Assembly (NCBI GenBank): GCA_019308525.1
Contig: JAFDIC010000241.1
Location: 1 to 6,824 of the forward strand
Direction of reading: 5' to 3'
DNA: 6,824 nt
Source: Deltaproteobacteria bacterium
Lineage (GTDB): Bacteria; Desulfobacterota; DSM-4660; Desulfatiglandales; HGW-15
Position 1 is the first letter of the stretch. Each line of letters begins with the position of its first letter. Positions 1-5,904 of this stretch are shown here, one piece after another. A program made the position numbers and the translations under genes. The notes below the pieces were generated by a model that was given only the letters and a program-made list of their open reading frames with translations, was not told where the DNA came from and searched no databases.

Positions 1-229
1 TCCTTCTGTAGGCATGCTTTCCCTGTTTCCCCATCAATTCAGCTTAAGAATCCTGGGCGCCTCATTGATAGCTTTTGGAAAAGCGCACCTTCCCCTTTAT
101 GGCGCTGGTTCTTCCCTGTCTACCTTGACATTTATTACAGATTACATTCACTTGCGCAGTGCGGTAGCCGCGTTGAAAGAATACTTGAGCATCCCCGAGG
201 GAGAGGATCCGACTTCCTGCCCAGCTTGA
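1..229 (+). CDS. Unrecognised open frame entering from the left edge (partial, 3' end)
   Basis: The frame is open from the first base of the window and ends with TGA at 227-229, so the start may lie outside; an internal ATG is at 14. The visible product is about 75 residues. It has a moderately hydrophobic first half and a more helical, charged second half (around ALKEYLSIPEGEDP), ending in SCPA. I do not recognise a family. Composition looks protein-like, but no motif supports a function. A second frame (189-416) overlaps its end and also reads plausibly, so this may be the front part of a frameshifted gene and not an intact C-terminus. It could also be chance. Confidence 0.3.
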   Translation, partial: PSVGMLSLFPHQFSLRILGASLIAFGKAHLPLYGAGSSLSTLTFITDYIHLRSAVAALKEYLSIPEGEDPTSCPA

Positions 230-416
230 GAGGAGGCAGACCTCGATTGGGTTTAATTCTGCGCAGCTTGCTGCGGGACAGTTCATCGGTGCAGCTTTGA
301 GAGAGGGAAGCTTCCTTCTGCTTCCTGCGAGCAATGGTGATCCAATCCGCCTGTCGGAGCGGTTGGCGTTGTATAGTATGGTGGTGCTGGTAGAGGACCA
401 AATTACTTTGGGCTAG
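189..416 (+). pseudogene. Overlapping open frame, possible continuation of a frameshifted upstream gene
   Basis: This frame is open from just after a TGA at 186-188 to TAG at 414-416, about 75 codons. No convincing start codon with a ribosome binding site is visible at its front. The translated stretch around AAGQFIGAALREGSFLLPAS, followed by a segment containing SERLALYSMVVLVEDQ, has the alternating hydrophobic pattern and acidic/basic balance of real protein. It lies in a different frame from the open frame that ends at 229. Joining the two near 190-229 would give one continuous polypeptide of about 135 residues reaching to 35 bases before the ACT-protein gene. No family was recognised. It is listed because this stretch would otherwise be empty; the call is tentative. 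Confidence 0.2.
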
Positions 417-451
417 ATTTGCCGTAGCTGAGAGGATCGTCAAAAGAGAAA

Positions 452-973
452 GTGTTACAAACCATCGCGACCTATCGGGAAGAGAGGGTTAAGACTTATG
501 GATTTCAGATTGCTGGAGATATGGCCCTTTTTGAAGTCAAACTGGGCGCTCAAGGAATAGACTCCTTTGGGGAAAAATTTTTATCCCTGGCTGAATTTCA
601 TCCTGTATTTCATCTGGTTGCTGCCCATAGGACAATTGATAGCCCTTTCGTTCTTTACATTCTGATTCCGGCACAGGAAGAGAAGAATTTTCTGAAGCAA
701 ATACTTTTGACCGGGGAATTTGAAGAATCAAAGACAATTCTTGTGACTTCGCCTGTAGATCTCATATACTTTCAGGGACCCCATTACGGTGATAGGTATG
801 GGGTTGCAAAGACTGCGCTTAACACGCTTGCTCAGGCCTCGATACCCGTCCTGATGACTGCGTGCTCCCAATCCTGTATCTATCTGGTCCTTCCCGGGGC
901 AATGGGTCCGAAAGCCAGGAGAAGCCTTGCAGAAGTCTTTGAGATCCCTCGCAAGCCACCTTCTTCCCACTAA
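452..973 (+). CDS. Aspartokinase-type tandem ACT-domain protein (no kinase domain)
   Basis: The 173-residue product has two ACT-like modules and nothing else. Module 1 spans about residues 14-75 (VKTYGFQIAGDMALFEVKLG to a strand around FVLYILIP). Module 2 spans about 106-168; its GPHYGDRYGVAKTALNTLAQ segment, then an IPVLM strand and an IYLVLPG strand, match the C-terminal ACT pair of aspartate kinases, where small amino acids (lysine, threonine) bind. The amino-acid-kinase domain with its KFGGxS motif is absent, and an in-frame stop (TAG 425-427) lies just upstream, so the protein is stand-alone. The start is GTG at 452; no good Shine-Dalgarno sequence is seen, only purine-rich AAAAGAGAAA directly before it. 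It precedes a sensor kinase gene by 24 bases on the same strand. An amino-acid-sensing regulator acting with the kinases is an inference; no ligand can be read from the sequence. Confidence 0.75.
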   Translation: MLQTIATYREERVKTYGFQIAGDMALFEVKLGAQGIDSFGEKFLSLAEFHPVFHLVAAHRTIDSPFVLYILIPAQEEKNFLKQILLTGEFEESKTILVTSPVDLIYFQGPHYGDRYGVAKTALNTLAQASIPVLMTACSQSCIYLVLPGAMGPKARRSLAEVFEIPRKPPSSH

Positions 974-997
974 CTCAAAAATGACCTGGGCTTAATC

Positions 998-2557
998 ATG
1001 AATCATGGAGTTTTTGAAAATTTGGACTGGAGAGTCAGGGTTTTTGACTCCCTATCTTTTCCAACCCTTATCCTAAGACCTGACAAAAGCATAGTTACCG
1101 CCAATCACGTATGCCTGGAAAAATTCAAGGTCACAAAAGAGCTGGTCGAAGGGAAGAGATGCCATGAGATTTTTTTCAATACTAAAGACACCTGTCCCAT
1201 CATAGATAGCTGTCCCTTTCCTGTGGTCTTGGCCGACAAGAAAGGCCACTCCATCCTCAGAAGGTTTTCGATGAAGGACGGTTCAACACGTTGGGAAGAG
1301 AGAGTTTTTTCCCCGATAAAGAATGATTCCGGAGAAGTAATATATGTCTTGGAAAGTCTCAGGGATGTGACAAGGATAAAGGCCCTGGAGAGGGAATTAC
1401 GGGAAACAGAAGAATTCCTTCAAAAGATCATTCAAAGCTCTGCCAGTGCCATTGTTGCGGCAAACCGGGAGGGTGAAATTCTGTTGATGAATCGGGCGGC
1501 AGAAGACCTTTTTGGTTACTCCTTCGAAGAGGCCAGGAAACTGCGGTCTATTGAGCGTATCTATCCGCCCGGCGTTGCCAGAGAAATCATGCGAAAGTTG
1601 AGGGACGATGGCGAAGGTGGAAAAGGCAAACTGCCCAGCATAAAGACCACCGTCATAAACAAGGCCGGAGAGGAAATACCCGTGGAATTGACTGCCGCTA
1701 TTATCTACGAAGGGGACAAGGAAATTGCAACTATGGGCATATACAATGACCTTAGAGAGAAACTTGCAGTGGAGAAAAAACTGCAAGAGACACAGGCACA
1801 ACTCGCCCAATCAGAGAAGATGGCCTCCCTGGGCCAACTTGCAGCCGGGGTGGCACATGAAATCAACAACCCCCTGACAGGCATTCTCTTTTATGCAAAT
1901 TTGGCGGCAGAGTCCCTCAGCAAAGACGATCCAATAAAGGAACACATTGAATTCATTATCGAAGATGTTGAGCGCTGCAAGGGCATAGTCAAGAACCTTC
2001 TGGCCTATAGTCGCCAATCCGCTACAACAAAGGATATTGTCCAGATAAACGAAGTTGTCAATCAGGGGCTGGCTCTGACCCGCGACCAAAAGCTTTTCAG
2101 CGGTGTGGTCATTAGAAAAGAACTGTCCGACGAAATGATGCTTATCCGTGTAGACAAGAACCAGATCATTCAGGTCATTATCAACCTTATCATGAATGCG
2201 TGCGCGGCCATGGACGGAAAAGGCGTCCTTACGTTGCTTACTTACAGGGACAAGGCAAGGAAGAAAGTCTACCTTGAGGTCTCAGATACAGGGCGTGGCA
2301 TCCCACCGGAGAACCTGAAAAAAATCTTTGATCCCTTTTTCACGACCAAAGAACCGGGCAAGGGTACAGGACTGGGCCTCAGTACCTCACTGGGAATCGT
2401 CATGGAGAATGGAGGAGATATCAGGGTCAAGGAAACGAGCCCTTCGGGAACGACCTTTCTCGTTGAACTCCCTCTTTATGTACCCGGGGAAGACGGGGAT
2501 GATTTCAAAGATGAATCACAGGAGAAAAAAGGAGGGGGCCAGCAACAATGGCAATAG
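998..2557 (+). CDS. Cytosolic PAS-PAS sensor histidine kinase
   Basis: The 519-residue protein has no membrane segment or signal peptide. Order: PAS 1 at about 15-125, a coiled-coil-like helix (IKALERELRETEEFLQKI), PAS 2 at about 142-250 (NREGEILLMNRAAEDLFGYS), a second long helix, HisKA with H-box AHEINNPLTG (phospho-acceptor His287), and an HATPase domain with N-box Asn400, the DTGRG loop at 430-434, IFDPFFTTK, and the GKGTGLGLS lid at 454-462. All catalytic residues are present, so it should autophosphorylate. PAS 1 contains a Cys-His/Cys-Pro/Cys-Pro pattern (Cys55-His56, Cys66-Pro67, Cys72-Pro73) that could bind metal or a cofactor or sense redox. The HisKA type resembles NtrB/ZraS-like kinases. 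Its end overlaps the next kinase gene by 10 bases, so the two are probably translated together. The start at ATG 998 has no strong Shine-Dalgarno sequence. The signal sensed is unknown. Confidence 0.95.
   Translation: MNHGVFENLDWRVRVFDSLSFPTLILRPDKSIVTANHVCLEKFKVTKELVEGKRCHEIFFNTKDTCPIIDSCPFPVVLADKKGHSILRRFSMKDGSTRWEERVFSPIKNDSGEVIYVLESLRDVTRIKALERELRETEEFLQKIIQSSASAIVAANREGEILLMNRAAEDLFGYSFEEARKLRSIERIYPPGVAREIMRKLRDDGEGGKGKLPSIKTTVINKAGEEIPVELTAAIIYEGDKEIATMGIYNDLREKLAVEKKLQETQAQLAQSEKMASLGQLAAGVAHEINNPLTGILFYANLAAESLSKDDPIKEHIEFIIEDVERCKGIVKNLLAYSRQSATTKDIVQINEVVNQGLALTRDQKLFSGVVIRKELSDEMMLIRVDKNQIIQVIINLIMNACAAMDGKGVLTLLTYRDKARKKVYLEVSDTGRGIPPENLKKIFDPFFTTKEPGKGTGLGLSTSLGIVMENGGDIRVKETSPSGTTFLVELPLYVPGEDGDDFKDESQEKKGGGQQQWQ
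2531..2537 (+). promoter_or_regulatory. Strong ribosome binding site inside the first kinase gene
   Basis: GGAGGGG, preceded by a run of A, sits about ten bases before the ATG at 2548. It lies within the last codons of the upstream kinase gene, fixes the start of the receiver-kinase gene, and supports translational coupling across the 10-base overlap. Confidence 0.8.
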
Positions 2558-4023
2558 ATGAGGCAGTGCTATCATCCTACAGGCCGAAGATCCTGGTGCT
2601 GGATGACGAGAAAAGGATCCGGGATGGGTGCCGGACGGTCCTGGCGCAGGAAGGTTTTGAGGTAGAGGTAGCCGAAGACGGCTATTCAGGGTTGAAAAGA
2701 ATAGAAGAGGCCCACTTCGATATAGTCTTGTTGGACCTGATGTTGCCAGGGATACAGGGCATGGATATCCTGGAACGTGTGAGGGCCAAACATTCGGACG
2801 TCGTGGTTATAGTGATTACGGGTTACGCCACCCTGGAGCACGCCATAGAGGCCATGAAAAAGGGGGCCTTTGATTTTATCTCCAAACCCTTTTCCCCGCA
2901 GGATCTCAGGACTGTTATTCGAAAGGCGATTGAATACATACGGACCTTGCAGGATATTGCCACTGAAAAATCGCGCATGCGAGTGATGATCAATTGCCTT
3001 GCCGATGGGGTGATGGCGACGAATGCAGAGAAAAAGGTGGCCCTTGCTAATCCTGCGTTCCTCAAATTCATCGGATACAAGGGGGAAAATGTAATAGGGA
3101 AAGATTTGAGGGAGCTAAAATTGGACCCAAAAATCGAATCAATGATTGATCGCGCGCTGGCCATGCCCAAGGACGAATTCACTCAACTGGGCGATGAAGT
3201 CGTCTCAAAACTTGCGGGAGAGAAGGAAGAGAGGATTCTGGGAGTTTGGTGTGTCCCTTTCCGGGACAGGGCAGGGCGCAATTTGGGGACGGTGACAGTC
3301 CTGCATGACGTCACAACTATAAGAAAGATGGATCAGCTCAAGTCGGATTTTGTCTCCATGGTCTCCCATGAAGTCAGGAATCCGTTAAATACGCTTCTTA
3401 TGCAGATAAAAGTCATTCAAGACGGCTTGCTGGGACCTGTTACAGAAGACCAACGTGAAGTCCTTACGAGGATTTCAGAAAGGATAAAATCCCTTGTTGC
3501 CCTTTCATCAGAACTCCTGGACCTTGCGAAAATCGAATCCGGGCTTGTTGTTCAAGAAAAAGGTAAACTGGATATCTGTAAAATATTAGATGAACAAGTG
3601 GCGTTTTACAGACCCCAGGCCGAGGAGAAGAACATTGTCCTTGAGTGGGAGTCAGCAAAGGGATTACCTCCAGTCTTTGGGAACAGGGGAAATATAGAAG
3701 AGGTCTTTTCAAATCTATTGAGCAATGCTCTCAAATACACGCCGGATGGAGGGAAGGTGAGTATTACGGTGGAGGTGGAAGATGATTATGTTCGTATTGA
3801 TTTCACCGATACGGGGATAGGGATCTCCGGACAGCACTTGCCATATATATTCGATCGGTTCTATCGGATAAAAAATGACAACACGAGATTTATCACCGGC
3901 ACGGGCCTGGGCTTGGCCATCGTGAAGAGTATCGTGGAAGCGCACAATGGCATGATCACTGTGGAAAGCGAACCGGATGCGGGGTCTACATTCCGCGTCT
4001 ACTTACCTCTAGCTTCAACATGA
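2548..4023 (+). CDS. Receiver-PAS hybrid histidine kinase
   Basis: The 491-residue soluble protein begins with a complete receiver domain (about 14-128): acidic pair Asp19-Asp20, phospho-acceptor Asp63 in LLDLMLPG, Thr91 in the TGYAT switch, and Lys113-Pro114. A degenerate PAS domain follows (about 143-262). Next is HisKA with H-box SHEVRNPL (His274), then HATPase with Asn393, DTGIGI at 421-426, the FDRFYRI segment, and the GTGLGLAIV lid from 451. All signature residues are intact. The kinase core is of the PhoR/WalK/ResE type and differs from the neighbour's AHEINNPL core. A receiver at the N-terminus is the reverse of usual hybrid kinases. It suggests that an upstream kinase, most simply the one encoded just before it, controls this one by phosphorylating Asp63. 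No DNA-binding partner regulator is in the window. Its stop codon is within four bases of an ATG (4020) in the frame of the following carboxyltransferase gene. Confidence 0.95.
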   Translation: MAIDEAVLSSYRPKILVLDDEKRIRDGCRTVLAQEGFEVEVAEDGYSGLKRIEEAHFDIVLLDLMLPGIQGMDILERVRAKHSDVVVIVITGYATLEHAIEAMKKGAFDFISKPFSPQDLRTVIRKAIEYIRTLQDIATEKSRMRVMINCLADGVMATNAEKKVALANPAFLKFIGYKGENVIGKDLRELKLDPKIESMIDRALAMPKDEFTQLGDEVVSKLAGEKEERILGVWCVPFRDRAGRNLGTVTVLHDVTTIRKMDQLKSDFVSMVSHEVRNPLNTLLMQIKVIQDGLLGPVTEDQREVLTRISERIKSLVALSSELLDLAKIESGLVVQEKGKLDICKILDEQVAFYRPQAEEKNIVLEWESAKGLPPVFGNRGNIEEVFSNLLSNALKYTPDGGKVSITVEVEDDYVRIDFTDTGIGISGQHLPYIFDRFYRIKNDNTRFITGTGLGLAIVKSIVEAHNGMITVESEPDAGSTFRVYLPLAST

Positions 4024-4043
4024 AGGAAACAAGAGGAAAAACC

Positions 4044-4049
4044 AAGGGG
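4044..4049 (+). promoter_or_regulatory. Ribosome binding site favouring the inner carboxyltransferase start
   Basis: AAGGGG ends six bases before the ATG at 4056. The outer candidate start (4020) has no comparable purine-rich site upstream. This and family alignment of the N-terminus decide the start, although coupling through the ATGA overlap at 4020-4023 remains possible. Confidence 0.5.
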
Positions 4050-4055
4050 TCGGCT

Positions 4056-5624
4056 ATGTCCTGGGGCAAAGAAGTTGAAGAATTGGAAAAAAGGAAGGGA
4101 TTTGCCTACCGGATGGGTGGCAAGGAAAACGTAGACAAACAGCACAGCCAAGGGAAAATGACCGTAAGAGAGCGCATAGACATGCTTCTTGACAAAGAGT
4201 CTTTTCTTGAAAGGGGCATTTTGACTGGGGTGCCAACCTATGACAGGGAAGACAAAAACAAGCTGGTTGACCTTGCGCCCTGCGCTTTTATCATGGGAGT
4301 GGGCAGAATCAATGGCCGCAGGGTTGCTGTACACGGGGATGATTTTACCGTGAAAGGGGCTTCTGTTGGAAGAATGTATAAGGCCAAACGTGGATACTTT
4401 GCGAAAATGGCCCGCTCCCTCAAGCTGCCTATTGTCAGGTTGGTTGAAGGATCTGGCGGTTCCATCAAGGAGATCCTTGAAATTGGATACACAGAATTGC
4501 CTTCCGGGAATGACGAGGGAACCCAGCATGAAGTCGAGGCCATGTCAGAAGTGCCCATAGTTGCGGCAGGTTTTGGCCCGATTGCCGGCCTGGGGGCCCT
4601 TTTTATGGTGAAAAGCCATTTTTCTGTGATGGTCAAAGAAAAGGCCCAAGTCTTTGTTGCAGGACCGCCCCTGGTAAGATCGGCTACCGGAGAAGCACTA
4701 ACAAAGGAAGAGTTGGGGGGTTACAAGATCCATACCCGTGTTTCCGGGGTGGTAGACAATGAGGCTGAAGATGAAAGAGATGCGCTAAGGCAAATAAGGC
4801 AGTTCTTGTCCTATCTTCCTTCTAATGTTTGGGAGATGCCGGAAAGAGAAGGGGCCTCACGCGATGATCCAAAGAGGCGAGAGGAGAAGCTTTTGTCCAT
4901 AATCCCCAGGGACTCCAAAAAGCCCTATGACATGAGAGAAGTTCTAGGCCTGATTTTGGATCGGGATTCTGTTTTTGAAATTGGTAAATACCAGGGGCGG
5001 TCTCAAATTACGGCCCTGGCCAGAATGAACGGGTATTCAGTGGGGATTCTTGCAAACGATCCCAGGTTCTTGGGTGGGTCTTTCAACTATGATGTGGCAG
5101 AAAAGTACGAGCGGTTTATCGACATGTGTGACACGTTTCACCTTCCGATTATCAACTTCTCAGATCAGCCCGGATTTATGATAGGTAAAAAGAGTGAGGA
5201 ACATGGCTTGATTCGCAAGGGTGTGAGGGCGAGCTTCGCCATGGCCCAGGCAACCGTGCCCGTGGCAGTAGTATACCTCAGGAAATGCTTTGGCGTGGCC
5301 GGCGCCGCACAGAAGACGGCACTGCGCCTTAGCTGGCAATACGCTTGGCCTTCGGCGGAGTGGGGCAATATCCCCATAGAAGGGGGTGCTTACGCTGCCC
5401 ACCGGGCGGAGATCGAGTCTTCAAGAAAACCTGAGGTGTACCTCAGTGAGTTGCAAGAAAGGTACAGGGCTATCTCGTCTCCTTTTAGGACAGCAGAGGC
5501 TTTCGGCATTGAGGACATCATTGACCCAAGAGATACTAGGCCTCTTTTATGCGAATGGGTGGAGAACGCTTACTACGTTGAGAAAGACAACCTGGGCCCC
5601 AAGAAAAGAGGTATGAGGTGCTGA
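4056..5624 (+). CDS. Acyl-CoA carboxylase carboxyltransferase (beta-type) subunit
   Basis: This is a member of the biotin-dependent carboxyltransferase family (two crotonase-fold halves), which moves a carboxyl group between carboxybiotin and an acyl-CoA. The first half carries QGKMTVRERIDMLLD and the oxyanion loop EGSGGSI (Gly134-Gly135). The second half carries FSDQPGFMIG (from about 368) and GVAGAAQ (413-419). Length, 522 residues, is normal for the family. I chose ATG 4056 because it gives the family's usual MSWGKEVEEL beginning and has AAGGGG at 4044-4049. An in-frame ATG at 4020 overlaps the preceding stop as ATGA and would add 12 residues. Substrate cannot be read with confidence: propionyl-CoA, methylcrotonyl-CoA, glutaconyl-CoA or another acyl-CoA are all possible. 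No biotin carboxylase or biotin carrier gene is nearby, so partner subunits must be elsewhere. It is the last gene of the + strand cluster. Confidence 0.9.
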   Translation: MSWGKEVEELEKRKGFAYRMGGKENVDKQHSQGKMTVRERIDMLLDKESFLERGILTGVPTYDREDKNKLVDLAPCAFIMGVGRINGRRVAVHGDDFTVKGASVGRMYKAKRGYFAKMARSLKLPIVRLVEGSGGSIKEILEIGYTELPSGNDEGTQHEVEAMSEVPIVAAGFGPIAGLGALFMVKSHFSVMVKEKAQVFVAGPPLVRSATGEALTKEELGGYKIHTRVSGVVDNEAEDERDALRQIRQFLSYLPSNVWEMPEREGASRDDPKRREEKLLSIIPRDSKKPYDMREVLGLILDRDSVFEIGKYQGRSQITALARMNGYSVGILANDPRFLGGSFNYDVAEKYERFIDMCDTFHLPIINFSDQPGFMIGKKSEEHGLIRKGVRASFAMAQATVPVAVVYLRKCFGVAGAAQKTALRLSWQYAWPSAEWGNIPIEGGAYAAHRAEIESSRKPEVYLSELQERYRAISSPFRTAEAFGIEDIIDPRDTRPLLCEWVENAYYVEKDNLGPKKRGMRC

Positions 5625-5655
5625 TCTCAGCATGGAAGAATCGACCGAGCATACC

Positions 5656-5904
5656 TTACCCCTTTGCCCCTTGAGCTTCGGCTTCTGCTTTGTCACAGCC
5701 ATTTTCAGGGGCAATGTGTGTGGCACATTCCCCCTTGAGAATGACACCACAGAAGGTCCCCATGGCTTCTTCCGCGGTGTAGCCCGTCAATCTCCCGGCC
5801 TATGGGTTGAAGCCTGTGATCCTTATGATCCGGTCTACCGTCATGACGCCAGATGGTACATTATCCACAATGAATTTGTAGAAGGCGAGGTCCTCAGAAT
5901 GCAT
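5656..5904 (-). pseudogene. Remnant of a PAS-domain regulator or sensor gene (amber stop and frameshift)
   Basis: On the - strand an ATG at 5904-5902, overlapping the peroxiredoxin stop, opens a frame that reads as the start of a PAS domain: FIVDNVPSGVMTVDR, then IIRITGFNP, a TAG stop at 5802-5800, then AGRLTGYTAEEAMG and CGVILKGECATH. This matches the usual order of PAS domains (NxxxGVxxxDxxxxIxxxNxAAxxLxGYxxEEAxG), with the stop sitting inside the FNxxAxxLTGY block. The frame then runs to TAA at 5658-5656 but loses resemblance. A neighbouring frame reads LPLKMAVTKQKP (about 5714-5679), the expected next PAS block, so there is also a frameshift between about 5709 and 5735. No kinase or activator domain follows; the trace ends against the carboxyltransferase gene. 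The full-length gene was probably a PAS-containing kinase or sigma-54 activator; which one cannot be told. Confidence 0.65.

Noticed and set aside
125..153. TTGACA at 125-130 as a -35 box for the + strand cluster
   Set aside because: No acceptable -10 sequence lies 16-18 bases downstream (TTCACT/TCACTT there), and it falls within a frame that may be coding.
135..443. A - strand frame of 102 codons opposite the first 450 bases
   Set aside because: Its product is Arg/Ser/Leu-rich with no motif, and the + strand frames look more protein-like; no ribosome binding site was evident.
2328..2561. A + strand frame inside the end of kinase 1
   Set aside because: It overlaps the conserved HATPase segment in another frame and has no homology; it is a shadow.
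5625..5700. A terminator between the convergent genes
   Set aside because: Only a weak four-pair stem with a TTCG loop (around 5672-5683) is visible, with no run of T on either strand.
5800..5802. The TAG inside the PAS remnant as a pyrrolysine codon
   Set aside because: TAG also serves as the ordinary stop of the first kinase gene in this window, the PAS remnant carries a frameshift as well, and PAS domains have no known pyrrolysine at this site. A nonsense mutation is simpler.
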